50,492 nt of DNA from a virus: positions 1 through 50,492 of the IMG/VR virus record IMGVR_UViG_3300032288_002345. The stretch is one strand, 5' to 3'. Below are positions 14,969 through 23,463 of the stretch, in pieces (position 1 is the stretch's first letter; every line of letters begins with the position of its first letter). A model generated the notes under the pieces. It was given only the letters and a program-made list of their open reading frames with translations, was not told the DNA's origin and made no database searches. The position numbers and the translations under genes are program-made.

Positions 14969-15277
14969 ATGACAACGTTTGATTACACCCTCTTGGGTAC
15001 ATTGTTTGTGTTGTTTATTTTCAACACTGTGTTTCAGTATAGGCTAGGTTTTAGTCAGGGCAGCAAAGGAGGTTATGCAGTAGGCATGTATCATGCTGTC
15101 AATTGGTTGATGAAAAATGAAGCATTAGAAGTTGATAATAAAGTAACTGGTCAACCAGTTACTTCAGCTGAATTGGTTGCTTTCATAATTAAATCTGATT
15201 CGTTTACTGACTGTAGAATTAGTAATGAAAAAGATATGCAAACTATTACAAAGGCTTTTTTAGAAAAAGATAATTGA
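14969..15277 (+). CDS. Membrane-anchored hypothetical protein, 102 aa
   Basis: One N-terminal membrane span (about residues 7-26, YTLLGTLFVLFIFNTVFQYR) is followed by a soluble part with a Gly/Tyr-rich section and a charged C-terminus. GGAGATG precedes the start. A strong terminator follows, closing the transcription unit that starts at the AAA ATPase. Confidence 0.65.
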   Translation: MTTFDYTLLGTLFVLFIFNTVFQYRLGFSQGSKGGYAVGMYHAVNWLMKNEALEVDNKVTGQPVTSAELVAFIIKSDSFTDCRISNEKDMQTITKAFLEKDN

Positions 15278-15301
15278 TATATTTCAAATTTGTAATTTTA
15301 G

Positions 15302-15335
15302 AAGGCAACAAGTAATAATGCTTGTTGCCTTTTTT
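15302..15335 (+). terminator. Rho-independent terminator before uvsW
   Basis: AAGGCAACAAG (15302-15312) pairs with CTTGTTGCCTT (15321-15331) over 11 pairs, then a T run to 15335. Confidence 0.9.
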
Positions 15336-15340
15336 CGTTA

Positions 15341-15368
15341 TTGACATTGATAACTATCTATACTAAAT
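15341..15368 (+). promoter_or_regulatory. Promoter directly before uvsW
   Basis: TTGACA (15341-15346) is a perfect -35 box. The best -10 at 16 bases is CTAAAT (15363-15368), which is weak. The uvsW ATG at 15377 is eight bases further on. The -10 choice is uncertain. Confidence 0.5.
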
Positions 15369-15376
15369 TAGTTACA

Positions 15377-16828
15377 ATGGCAAATTGTAAGCTTGTAATT
15401 TATGATGAAGTAAACTGTAAAATTGAAGGTTTGGATCCAGATACTCGAAGAAGACTGGTGTCTAAATTCAAATATGAAGTGCCTTATGCACGTTATCTTC
15501 CAGCAGTTAGATTAGGACGGTGGGATGGCAAAGTTGCTTATTTTCAACTAAGCGGCTCTACATATGTTAACTTGTTACCTGAAATTATCGAGTGGTTAAC
15601 TGAACGTAATTACAATATCGATCTTGAAGATCAAAGAACATCCACAATTCAATTTAATTTTGAAACAGTAAATGAAAACAGTTATAGTCATATTAAATGG
15701 CCAGTGGGGCATCCAGCAGAAGGACAACCTATTGAATTGCGAGATTATCAAGTTGAAATAATCAACGATTTTCTTTCAAATCTGCAATGCTTACAAGAAG
15801 TAGCGACAGGTGCAGGCAAGACAATAATGACTGCTGCATTAAGTCAAAAATGTGAAACATATGGGCGAACCATTGTTATTGTTCCTAATAAGGATCTAGT
15901 AAGACAAACACACGCCGATTATGTTAATATGGGATTAGATGTTGGTGTATATTTTGGCGATCAAAAAGATTATGGGCGTACACATACAATTTGTACTTGG
16001 CAAAGCCTAAACAACATTCTTAAAAAAGAAAAAGAAACAGGTCTTACAATGGCAGATTTCATTGAAGACGTTGTTGCGGTAATTGTTGATGAAGTACATA
16101 TGGCTAAAGCAGATGTTCTTAAAAGTCTACTAACAGAATATATGGGACATATTCCAATACGTTGGGGCCTAACTGGTACAGTTCCAAAAGAACAGTTTGA
16201 ATTTGTCAGCCTTAAAGTTTCCATTGGTGAAGTTATTAGTAGGCTTAGTGCTAGCGAATTACAAGACAAGGGAGTGTTAGCACAATGTCACGTGAATGTT
16301 ATTCAAACTGAAGAACACGCAGACTTTACTGACTATCAAAAGGAACTTAAATACCTTACTACCAACAAGGATAGGTTGGACTATATTGCCAAACTTACTA
16401 GTGAAATCATTAAATCAGGCAATACATTAATTCTAGTAGATCGTATTGAGTCAGGTGAAGAACTTGCTACTCGAATTCCTAATAGTGTATTCATTAATGG
16501 CGATATGAAATCTGTGAATAGAAAGGAACATTATGACGAAGTTGCCGACACCATGGACAAGACAATCATTGCCACCTATGGCGTTGCTGCTGTGGGTATT
16601 AATATTCCCAGGATTTTTAATCTTGTTCTTATTGAGCCTGGTAAGTCTTTTGTGCGTGTCATTCAGTCTATCGGTCGTGGAATTCGTAAAGCACAAGATA
16701 AAGATCATGTTCAAATTTGGGACATAACAGGTAATTGCAAATTTGCAAAGCGTCATTTAACAAAACGTAAGCAATTCTATAAGGAGGCCAATTACCCATT
16801 TACTATTGAAAAGGTTAATTATAAATGA
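15377..16828 (+). CDS. uvsW: UvsW, SF2 DNA helicase
   Basis: The start at 15377 (MANCKLVIYD) is preferred, because the upstream ATG-like codon at 15341 lies in the -35 box. The 483-residue protein has an N-terminal DNA-binding part. Then come LRDYQVEIINDF (Q-like motif), ATGAGKT (motif I, near residue 150), VIVDEVHMA (DEVH, motif II), WGLTGTVP (motif III) and QSIGRGIRK (motif VI). UvsW remodels recombination intermediates, reverses forks and unwinds R-loops, which shifts replication from origin-based to recombination-based in T4. It overlaps the next start by four bases. Confidence 0.9.
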   Translation: MANCKLVIYDEVNCKIEGLDPDTRRRLVSKFKYEVPYARYLPAVRLGRWDGKVAYFQLSGSTYVNLLPEIIEWLTERNYNIDLEDQRTSTIQFNFETVNENSYSHIKWPVGHPAEGQPIELRDYQVEIINDFLSNLQCLQEVATGAGKTIMTAALSQKCETYGRTIVIVPNKDLVRQTHADYVNMGLDVGVYFGDQKDYGRTHTICTWQSLNNILKKEKETGLTMADFIEDVVAVIVDEVHMAKADVLKSLLTEYMGHIPIRWGLTGTVPKEQFEFVSLKVSIGEVISRLSASELQDKGVLAQCHVNVIQTEEHADFTDYQKELKYLTTNKDRLDYIAKLTSEIIKSGNTLILVDRIESGEELATRIPNSVFINGDMKSVNRKEHYDEVADTMDKTIIATYGVAAVGINIPRIFNLVLIEPGKSFVRVIQSIGRGIRKAQDKDHVQIWDITGNCKFAKRHLTKRKQFYKEANYPFTIEKVNYK

Positions 16829-17325
16829 GAATTTTAACAGTTGATAATACAGTATTTGAAATGACACAATTACCAGATGAAGTAACTGACTTACGTTTCT
16901 GTGTATTAGATAATTCAAATCCAGCCGAACCTGATTATTTCTTTTTACCGTTAGTGTTTCTTGAATCATTTAATGATCCTGCACTTGTTTTAAAGATTGG
17001 ACCACACACAATTAAAATGCCTTACAATTGGCGAATATTAATTGGCGAAGCAGAAATAGGTGATTTAGAAGCATTACCACTTACTAAGCTGAATGACAGA
17101 GGATTTGAAGCATTTACATTTAATCCACTTAAAAGTTTCAGAGCACAATTTTATCCCATAGAAATTGTAGATGTCTATCAAGATGTAAAATGGTTCTTCC
17201 CTAAATTAAGAAACGGCCAACTATTATGTGTACCAATTAGTGCTGGACCAAATCCTGTATGTGCGTATTTTGTTAAAGATATTAGTCGTGCTAGTGAATG
17301 TATTGACATTCAAAAAATATTATAG
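16825..17325 (+). CDS. Conserved-type hypothetical protein after uvsW
   Basis: ATGA overlaps the end of uvsW. The 166-residue product is beta-rich (MRILTVDNTVFEMTQLPDEV...). Its position directly after uvsW suggests a replication or transcription accessory. No catalytic motif is visible, and no family is recognised. Late sigma (gp55) was considered and not supported. Confidence 0.65.
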   Translation: MRILTVDNTVFEMTQLPDEVTDLRFCVLDNSNPAEPDYFFLPLVFLESFNDPALVLKIGPHTIKMPYNWRILIGEAEIGDLEALPLTKLNDRGFEAFTFNPLKSFRAQFYPIEIVDVYQDVKWFFPKLRNGQLLCVPISAGPNPVCAYFVKDISRASECIDIQKIL

Positions 17326-17336
17326 TAAGTTAAAGT

Positions 17337-17840
17337 ATGTCAGACAAACTTAACATCAACAATGAGATGCGGCAATTGGATCTCAAAAATAGAAATTTTT
17401 ATGATGAACTGACACCAGAAGAACGAAAAAAATTTAGCACATTTATATTGCTGCGTTGGGCAAGTGCAGTATCAATGAGCGGGCATAGCAGTGTTAGCAA
17501 TGATGAGCTAGCAAGTTTTTATGTTCAAGTTGCTAATCAACGTGTGAATAGAAATTTTTGGTTGCTAAATCAACACCCAAAACTACAATGGCAACTACTA
17601 ACAACCATTAGTCCGGGTGCTCGAGTTAATAAACATGAATGGATTGCATTTAAGAAAAAAACTTCAAAAAATAAACGTGCAGAATTGTTTTTAAGTCTGC
17701 ACCCTCATATTAGTTTTGAAGAAGCAGAACTACTGAGTAACATAACATCAGATGCAGAATTAACTGAGCAGTTAAAGAATTTAGGGTGGGATGATAAAAA
17801 GATCAAAGATGCAGTGAAAGGCAAAGACAATGGCGATTAA
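17337..17840 (+). CDS. Conserved-type hypothetical protein, 167 aa
   Basis: The 167-residue product has a central helical segment (FILLRWASAVSMSGHSSVSN, NFWLLNQHPKLQWQLLTTISPG) and a charged C-terminus. Similar proteins occur next to recombination genes in marine T4-like phages, as far as I recall. The clamp-loader small subunit gp62 was considered, but no clear motif supports it. It overlaps the next gene by 11 bases. Confidence 0.65.
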   Translation: MSDKLNINNEMRQLDLKNRNFYDELTPEERKKFSTFILLRWASAVSMSGHSSVSNDELASFYVQVANQRVNRNFWLLNQHPKLQWQLLTTISPGARVNKHEWIAFKKKTSKNKRAELFLSLHPHISFEEAELLSNITSDAELTEQLKNLGWDDKKIKDAVKGKDNGD

Positions 17841-18093
17841 AAATTTTATGACTGATCAACCTGGATGGTTTACCACAAGCGTTCAAGAAGTATATGGTGG
17901 GCAAGAGATTAAAGTTAGTGCAGGTTATGAAATGCATGAGTTTATGATATGGTGGCGTGAATGGAAAGAGATTATGAAAAATAATCATCCCAGTGTTCAA
18001 GATGCATTACATCAAGTTCGAGTAGTACATGAACTCAGTAAGCAACAGTCCACTAATGTATTTGCACCAAGCTGGACTGAAACATCATTATGA
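17830..18093 (+). CDS. Small hypothetical protein, 87 aa
   Basis: An 87-residue protein (MAIKNFMTDQPGWFTTSVQE...) whose ends overlap both neighbours, by 11 bases upstream and by an ATGA downstream. The segment HEFMIWWREWKEIMKNNHPSV is a strongly helical aromatic stretch. No family is recognised. The tight overlaps favour a real translated gene in the uvsW-gp49 operon. Confidence 0.65.
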   Translation: MAIKNFMTDQPGWFTTSVQEVYGGQEIKVSAGYEMHEFMIWWREWKEIMKNNHPSVQDALHQVRVVHELSKQQSTNVFAPSWTETSL

Positions 18094-18521
18094 CATCAAC
18101 CATATATGATTTATTTGATGGATTAGAATTAGAAACTAAGGTTTGCAATCAATGCGGGATTGACAAAGCATTAAGCTGCTACGGCAATAATTCAGGTGCT
18201 AAACATTTACGTTCTAAATGCAAGGATTGTGAAAAAGCACAAGTTAGACAACGCAATCAATTTAAAACTTTAGTTCCTCCTTACAATCATTGTTGTGAAA
18301 TATGTCAACGAACTGAAGAAGAATGTATGGGCGAGGGTGGCAAAAAAGTAGGAACATGGTGTTTAGATCATAATCATGAAACAGGAGAGTTTCGAGGATG
18401 GTTATGTCATTCATGCAATAGAGCATTGGGCAATTTCAAAGATAATATTGATTTACTTAGAGCAGCTATTGCATACTTAGAGAAAGCTAATGAAACAAGA
18501 CATGTCGAACTTAATTGCTGA
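18090..18521 (+). CDS. 49: Recombination endonuclease VII (gp49)
   Basis: The 143-residue product has zinc pairs CNQCG and CKDCEK in the N-terminal half. The His-Me/HNH core follows: CEICQR, then WCLDHNHETGEFRGWLCHSC, and NRALGNFKDNIDLLRAAIAYL. This is the endonuclease VII pattern. The enzyme resolves Holliday junctions and trims branched DNA before packaging. An insertion of acidic residues lies just before the HNH core. It sits in the uvsW operon, which fits a DNA recombination role. The length is close to T4 gp49 (157). Confidence 0.88.
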   Translation: MTSTIYDLFDGLELETKVCNQCGIDKALSCYGNNSGAKHLRSKCKDCEKAQVRQRNQFKTLVPPYNHCCEICQRTEEECMGEGGKKVGTWCLDHNHETGEFRGWLCHSCNRALGNFKDNIDLLRAAIAYLEKANETRHVELNC

Positions 18522-19218
18522 AGCAGTAGCTAATGCAAAAGAAGGCGAACATAAATGCCAATATTGCAGTAAAGGCTTTATTAAAGAAAGTACTTTAACT
18601 GCGCACCAATGCGAGCCAAAACGCAGAGCTCAACAGAAAACAGATGTAGGAGTTAGTTTAGGTTATCAAGCTTGGATTAGATTTTATGAGCTCAGTCAAG
18701 GTAGTGCTAAACTAAAGACCTATGATGACTTTTGCAAAAGTCAGTTTTATGGTGCATTTGTAAAGTTTGGTAGATACTGTCATAATATTCGTGCTATCAA
18801 CGCCAGCAAGTTTATTGACTTTGTGTTAAAGAATAATTTTAAATTAGATCATTGGTGCAGGGAACAAATTTACGATAAATATTTGTTGCAGTTGCTAATG
18901 ACTGAAGCTGCTGAAGATGCACTTGCAAGAGCAATTGAACACATGCAAGAATGGGCAGATTCATCAGGAGCAAATTTTAATGATTATTTCAAAAATATTT
19001 CATCTAACAGACTCGTCGCTGATATTAGAAACGGGCGCATCACTGGCTGGTGTCTTTACTGTTGTGACAGTGGCAATAATGCTTTGGCCCAACTAAATGA
19101 AGAACAAATACATTTAATATGGGCATATATTGATGCTGATATTTGGCAGAAAAAGCTTAAAGATTATGTTGCAGATGCTGAATTAGCAAAATATATTCTT
19201 CGAGAAGCAGGCTTATGA
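18490..19218 (+). CDS. C2H2 zinc-finger hypothetical protein
   Basis: The 242-residue product carries CQYCSKGFIKESTLTAHQC near residues 23-41, a classical C2-H-C zinc finger resembling eukaryotic C2H2 fingers. The rest is helical, with Trp- and Tyr-rich parts, and a second pair CLYCC near residue 190. It overlaps the gp49 gene by 32 bases, although a later ATG at 18502 is possible. Nucleic acid binding is likely; the specific role is unknown. Such proteins occur in marine T4-like phages. Confidence 0.65.
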   Translation: MKQDMSNLIAEAVANAKEGEHKCQYCSKGFIKESTLTAHQCEPKRRAQQKTDVGVSLGYQAWIRFYELSQGSAKLKTYDDFCKSQFYGAFVKFGRYCHNIRAINASKFIDFVLKNNFKLDHWCREQIYDKYLLQLLMTEAAEDALARAIEHMQEWADSSGANFNDYFKNISSNRLVADIRNGRITGWCLYCCDSGNNALAQLNEEQIHLIWAYIDADIWQKKLKDYVADAELAKYILREAGL

Positions 19219-19511
19219 TTCATGGCAAAGATTGGTATATTGATCAAAAAGGTAATATTAAAGTGAACTACGGCGGTTATAAAGAAACATGGTCACCTTG
19301 GCAGGCTAAGTTCTGTTGGTTTCCTACAAAAATTATAATTAAAGTACCAACAGATGATGCACCAAATCGTACATATTGGGAAGTATCTAAATTCGTTTGG
19401 TGGCGAACCATATATGTTAGACAACGAATTAAAACGCATTTTCCTGAAAATAATTATGAATATGAATATGCTGAAGACTTGTTTGATTTAATTAAGAAAG
19501 AATCACAGTGA
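19215..19511 (+). CDS. Small hypothetical protein, 98 aa
   Basis: A 98-residue protein rich in Trp and Tyr (MIHGKDWYIDQKGNIKVNYG...). It starts with an ATGA overlap and ends overlapping a GTG start, so it belongs to the same tightly coupled operon. No domain is recognised. The FVWWRTIYVRQRIK segment is basic and aromatic and could contact nucleic acid. Confidence 0.65.
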   Translation: MIHGKDWYIDQKGNIKVNYGGYKETWSPWQAKFCWFPTKIIIKVPTDDAPNRTYWEVSKFVWWRTIYVRQRIKTHFPENNYEYEYAEDLFDLIKKESQ

Positions 19512-20089
19512 AGAAATTTAGCGCAGATATTGACATTGACTTTGCTGATAGGGAGCTAGTTCTTAAACATATTGCACATATTCCAGCTGCTATTAATCGC
19601 AATAATGAATGGATTAAACATAATACAGGTGTATATGTTAATCCTATTCCTCAAGATCCATTTACAAATATTGCCAATATTGATTATCAAACAGCAGAAG
19701 AAATGGGCTATATTAAATTAGACTTGTTAAATGTTCATGTATATGGTATGGTAAAAGATGAAGCACATCTTAATCAATTAATTGCTACAGAACCATTATG
19801 GGAAATGTTAGATCATCGCGAGTTTGTAGAACAAGTGATTCACATTGGCAATCATTATGATTTGTTAAAGAAAATGCCTGAACCTGTAAATTCAATTGCT
19901 CGAATGGCTATGTTTATTGCACTGATTCGTCCTGGCAAGAGACACCTTGTCGGTAAATCTTGGAAGGAAGTTGGAGAAAGCATTTGGGATAAGACTGAAG
20001 ATGTTTATAGTTTTAAGAAATCACATAGTGTTGCTTATGCACATTTAGTTGTTTTACATATGAATCTATTAACTCAACTTTCGAACTAA
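19508..20089 (+). CDS. Small protein with C-family DNA polymerase motifs
   Basis: The start is GTG, overlapping the previous stop. Two segments recall bacterial DNA polymerase III alpha. SADIDIDFADRELVLKHI near the N-terminus resembles the DIDxDF motif next to the catalytic Asp residues. YSFKKSHSVAYAHLVVLHMN near the C-terminus resembles the FNKSH..AYA motif. The middle, IPAAINRNNEWIKHNTGVYVNP..., is short and lacks the full palm and PHP domains of a roughly 1150-residue DnaE. It is probably a degenerate or repurposed fragment and not an active polymerase. Related short proteins occur in marine T4-like phages. Confidence 0.6.
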   Translation: MKKFSADIDIDFADRELVLKHIAHIPAAINRNNEWIKHNTGVYVNPIPQDPFTNIANIDYQTAEEMGYIKLDLLNVHVYGMVKDEAHLNQLIATEPLWEMLDHREFVEQVIHIGNHYDLLKKMPEPVNSIARMAMFIALIRPGKRHLVGKSWKEVGESIWDKTEDVYSFKKSHSVAYAHLVVLHMNLLTQLSN

Positions 20090-20443
20090 TTGTACTACCC
20101 TACGTTTAGTTCTTTTATTAGCTAAGTTGCTGAGACTAACAACATGACCTTGTTGTTCTTTAATGTCTTTAACATTTAATGTTACCATACTATAACGAAA
20201 ATCATTCCAAGAATCTTTTAAAAATATATTAATAGGAATTAATCTATTGCTTTCCCACCACCATATATCTGCTTGTTCTAAAAATCTTAATTTATGATCT
20301 TCTGTTCTTAATTTATTAAAAGCATACATGCTAACAATATCACCATCATGATTCTGTATGACGCCAACGTAGTCGCTATGAGTGTATTTTATGAAGCTGA
20401 GGAAGGGATATTTTTCTAACAATTGTTCCAAACTTAATGACAT
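20069..20443 (-). CDS. Hypothetical protein, 124 aa
   Basis: The ATG at 20443 (MSLSLEQLLEKYPFLSFIKY) is chosen over an upstream codon at 20476. Its start overlaps a CATAAATA octamer on the other strand. The product contains YVGVIQNHDGDIVSMYAFNKL and a basic C-terminal tail, KRTKRRVVQLVRKLS. Similar short proteins are common in T4-like marine phages. The function is unknown. The 3' end overlaps the convergent gene by 21 bases. Confidence 0.65.
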   Translation of the reverse strand: MSLSLEQLLEKYPFLSFIKYTHSDYVGVIQNHDGDIVSMYAFNKLRTEDHKLRFLEQADIWWWESNRLIPINIFLKDSWNDFRYSMVTLNVKDIKEQQGHVVSLSNLANKRTKRRVVQLVRKLS

Positions 20444-20448
20444 AAATA
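20441..20448 (+). promoter_or_regulatory. Late-type promoter octamer
   Basis: CATAAATA, seven of eight bases of the late consensus, sits 23 bases before the GTG at 20471. GGGGG lies between as a ribosome binding site. Confidence 0.45.
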
Positions 20449-20470
20449 TTTCGTGAGACGGGGGTTCAAA

Positions 20471-21271
20471 GTGCAATCAATCTCAGGATATTTATATAAC
20501 CAAACAATGGACCTGGTAATTAATTTGGACCCGTTTGTTCGTGGGGAGAATCAGCTAGTGTATGCAAAGCCATTACAAATAATTAAAGGCATTGATAACA
20601 AAATCAAGCTGCTTTTCAAAAATCAAGATCAAAAATTACAAAGTTTGTTGGATACTACAATTGTGTTCAATCTAATAGACAGTACTAATTCTGAACTAGT
20701 TTTTACTAGAGCAGTGTCAGTTTATACTGACAAAAAAGGAATGGCGTTTCTTGTATTAAATGATAGAGAATTAAATGATGTTGCAGCTGGTAGTTATTAC
20801 TACAGTATTAAATTAATTACAGGCGAAAATGAAGATCGTATTGTGTATGCTGACGACAATTATAATGCACAAGGGATAGCAAGAGTAGATGATGGTGTTT
20901 ATCCTAAATTTGTTGCTAGTTTAACACCTGATATTGGCCCATTTTATAACAATAATCCAAATTTTGCTGGATATTCAATTGATGAAGTTTCTTATTCAAA
21001 TGTGTTAAATGTATTAAGTAGAGTAAAAGCAAGATCTGTCTTACAAACTGTTCAATATTATGCTAACAACTTTACTGGAACAGTTGAAATACAAGGAAGC
21101 ATGAGTTCACTTATGACCAGTTATCCAGATGATTGGTTTAATATAACAGACAGGCAGTTCATTGACTACACTGGGTGTATATTTGATAACTTTAGTGGAA
21201 AAATTGGATTTATTCGATTTAAAGTAACTACTGAATCTGGCACACTGGATAAAATTCTTTACAGACCTTAA
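20471..21271 (+). CDS. Putative structural protein, 267 aa
   Basis: The start is a GTG at 20471, six bases after a GGGGG block, behind a late-type octamer; an ATG at 20507 is the alternative. The product is beta-rich with no signal peptide. Segments such as VYAKPLQIIKGIDNKIKLLFKNQD and YYYSIKLITGENEDRIVYADDNYN suggest repeated immunoglobulin-like or fibre-type domains. Late regulation and composition favour a virion component. No exact family is assigned. Confidence 0.6.
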   Translation: MQSISGYLYNQTMDLVINLDPFVRGENQLVYAKPLQIIKGIDNKIKLLFKNQDQKLQSLLDTTIVFNLIDSTNSELVFTRAVSVYTDKKGMAFLVLNDRELNDVAAGSYYYSIKLITGENEDRIVYADDNYNAQGIARVDDGVYPKFVASLTPDIGPFYNNNPNFAGYSIDEVSYSNVLNVLSRVKARSVLQTVQYYANNFTGTVEIQGSMSSLMTSYPDDWFNITDRQFIDYTGCIFDNFSGKIGFIRFKVTTESGTLDKILYRP

Positions 21272-21285
21272 TTTTATGCTATAAT
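21258..21285 (+). promoter_or_regulatory. Promoter directly before the primase gene
   Basis: TTTACA (21258-21263), 16-base spacer ending TGC, TATAAT (21280-21285). This is an extended -10 promoter. The primase ATG at 21291 is five bases after the box, so the transcript should be leaderless. Confidence 0.6.
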
Positions 21286-21290
21286 AAAAT

Positions 21291-22307
21291 ATGTCTGAAT
21301 TGCAACAAGAAATTCTATCAGCTTGGGTAAATGGTCGTAAAACCAAACAAACTCAAAGCGGTTGGATCAGCAGTAATGCTGTTTGTTGTCAACATAACGG
21401 TCAAAGTACTGATACTCGAGGTAGGGGCGGAATGATAGCTAGCGATGGCGGTGCCAGCTATCATTGTTTTAATTGCGGGTTTACTGCTGGATGGCAACCA
21501 GGTCGTCGATTAAATCTCAAAATGCGTAAGCTATTGGGATGGCTGGGCGTCAGTGAAGATGACATTCGTCGACTTAGTTTATTTGCCCTCAGTAACTTAG
21601 ATGTTAGTTTAGATATTCAAAAGGAAGCTGTTAAAGAACTTCCCAAATATGAATCAAAAGAACACTGCCCTGGACATAATATACTCGATTGGTTTATTAA
21701 AGAAGGTGTTAGTGTAGAAGATCAACAGCAAATCGAAACTGTGATAGCTTATTTAGACAGTCGCGGGTTTAGTGATAGATTGGATCAGTTTTATTGGCAC
21801 AATGATCGAGAATCTCCAATGTATAACCGTGTATTAATTCCATTCACATTTCTTAATCAACCAATGGGCTATACTGGTAGATTAATTGTACCTGGTAAAC
21901 GCAAGTATTACACAGAACATCCTCCACACTTTGTATTCAATTATGATCGACAGCAGTCTTCTGCAAAATTCTGTTTGGTAGTTGAAGGTATATTAGATGC
22001 TGTAGCCATTGACGGGCTTAGTGTTACCAATAATGAGTGTAGCGAACAACAAGCATTAGTTATCGACAGTTTGAATCGCGAAGTTATTGTTATTCCTGAC
22101 AGAGACAAGCCTGGCATGAATCTAATAAAAGATGCAATGGAGTATGGTTGGAACGTTGCATTTCCAAATTGGGAAGAAGATATTAAAGATTGCGCTGACG
22201 CAGTTCAACGTTACGGACAGTTGTTTACTATGCGCAGTATATTAGATTCGGTTGAAACTAGTAATTTAAAAATACAACTACGTAGTCGCAAATGGATTAC
22301 CAACTAG
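21291..22307 (+). CDS. 61: DNA primase gp61
   Basis: The 338-residue protein begins with a zinc ribbon: Cys33, His35, Cys59 and Cys62 (VCCQHNG and YHCFNCGF). A toprim-type segment follows: FCLVVEGILDAVAID with the catalytic Glu, then VIVIPDRDKPGM with the DxD-like acidic pair. This is the layout of T4-type gp61, which makes RNA primers together with the gp41 helicase. The gene has no leader and no ribosome binding site. The 3' end overlaps the convergent radical SAM gene by 30 bases. Confidence 0.85.
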   Translation: MSELQQEILSAWVNGRKTKQTQSGWISSNAVCCQHNGQSTDTRGRGGMIASDGGASYHCFNCGFTAGWQPGRRLNLKMRKLLGWLGVSEDDIRRLSLFALSNLDVSLDIQKEAVKELPKYESKEHCPGHNILDWFIKEGVSVEDQQQIETVIAYLDSRGFSDRLDQFYWHNDRESPMYNRVLIPFTFLNQPMGYTGRLIVPGKRKYYTEHPPHFVFNYDRQQSSAKFCLVVEGILDAVAIDGLSVTNNECSEQQALVIDSLNREVIVIPDRDKPGMNLIKDAMEYGWNVAFPNWEEDIKDCADAVQRYGQLFTMRSILDSVETSNLKIQLRSRKWITN

Positions 22308-23402
22308 ATATTTAGGAATTATTTCGTGAAAAGTTTCAATATTTTCTGCTTTTGGAGCACACATTCCACACCAACACGATGATTTTGCACATTTAATAAC
22401 TGGCATAGAATTAGTTTCTAACCAATGTTTTAAATCCGCAATTAATTTATCAGCTTGATCTATAGTACCAATTGGTCCTTCTGTATTGTCAAATCTCATC
22501 CGACAGTCTTTGTTATTATAAATGTTACCTGTCTGTTGTTTAATATAAAGAAAGAACCAATTTACACTGCAACTCCAATCTGTAAATCGATTGGAAATAA
22601 AGAATTCTCTTTGTTTATAATTTTTATTAGAACAAAACTGGCGCCCGCCGCAACAAGCACGACCTTCTTGGCTTAAATCAGTGTTATCATTTTCTTCAAT
22701 ATGTAATGCTTCTGTTTTATAAGTTTTACTTTTATAAAAATTGTTAAACCAATTTATTTGATCTTTATTGTAATTGAAACGATCGCTGCCTTCCAGTTGA
22801 TCTAATTGTCTTGGAAGATAATTTATTTTATTTTCTTCACAAAAATCTATCATAGTAATAGCATCTTCAAATTTTGAAGGATTCATTAATACAGTAACTT
22901 TAATGTTGGCGTTTTTTGATTTCAAAAAAAGTAAATTATCTTTAACTTGCTTTTTTTGTTTTTCGTTTGCTTCAGTGTGATAGCTCACAACCCAATTATC
23001 GATATAGGGCAATAATTTACTTAATAGGTTTTTTCCAGCTACTAAGTTGGTTGTTGTGTTTACTGTTAGCGGCCACTTGTCTGCATAATTTTCTTTATAT
23101 TTTAATGTTAGCAGTTTATATATTTCTTCAATATCGGGATGAAATAAACTTTCTCCGCCATAAATGTTTAACACTACACTTTTGGTCCATTTGGCTTTAT
23201 GTTGCATATACAAATCTACGTATTCAAACATAAAATCGATTGTTTTCTTGCAACGGTCTAATTCTGGATGAGCAGTTTTATTATCATGTCCCCATTCATT
23301 GCAATAGCTACAATCTAAATTACATCGTAATGTAACTTCCCAATCTAATAGAAAGCTTGGTCGATGCTCAGGTGCAAATGCGGGTTCGATTGATTTAAAC
23401 AT
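22278..23402 (-). CDS. Radical SAM protein with C-terminal Cys cluster
   Basis: The 374-residue product has VTLRCNLDCSYCNEWG, with CxxxCxxC for the SAM-cleaving cluster, and LNIYGGESLFHPDIEEI, the GGE motif that contacts SAM. Further cysteines occur in CCGGRQFC and near the C-terminus in CAKSSCWCGMC, like auxiliary cluster-binding regions. The substrate is unknown; maturation of a peptide or modification of a nucleoside or sugar are options. It lies between primase and helicase on the opposite strand, out of place in a replication operon. Confidence 0.8.
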   Translation of the reverse strand: MFKSIEPAFAPEHRPSFLLDWEVTLRCNLDCSYCNEWGHDNKTAHPELDRCKKTIDFMFEYVDLYMQHKAKWTKSVVLNIYGGESLFHPDIEEIYKLLTLKYKENYADKWPLTVNTTTNLVAGKNLLSKLLPYIDNWVVSYHTEANEKQKKQVKDNLLFLKSKNANIKVTVLMNPSKFEDAITMIDFCEENKINYLPRQLDQLEGSDRFNYNKDQINWFNNFYKSKTYKTEALHIEENDNTDLSQEGRACCGGRQFCSNKNYKQREFFISNRFTDWSCSVNWFFLYIKQQTGNIYNNKDCRMRFDNTEGPIGTIDQADKLIADLKHWLETNSMPVIKCAKSSCWCGMCAPKAENIETFHEIIPKYLVGNPFATT

Positions 23403-23427
23403 GTGATACTTATTATATGAATAGATA

Positions 23428-23456
23428 ATGACAAATACAATTGAATAAGTTATTAT
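23428..23456 (+). promoter_or_regulatory. Promoter directly before the helicase gene
   Basis: ATGACA (23428-23433) matches the -35 consensus in five of six positions, then a 17-base spacer and TATTAT (23451-23456). The helicase ATG at 23464 is seven bases further on, so a leaderless transcript is expected. A TATAAT box also faces the divergent radical SAM gene (23412-23417). Confidence 0.55.
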
Positions 23457-23463
23457 ACAGATA

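Noticed and set aside
16825-17325. Late sigma factor gp55 after uvsW
   Set aside because: The protein is beta-rich without sigma region 2 or 3 patterns; left as hypothetical.
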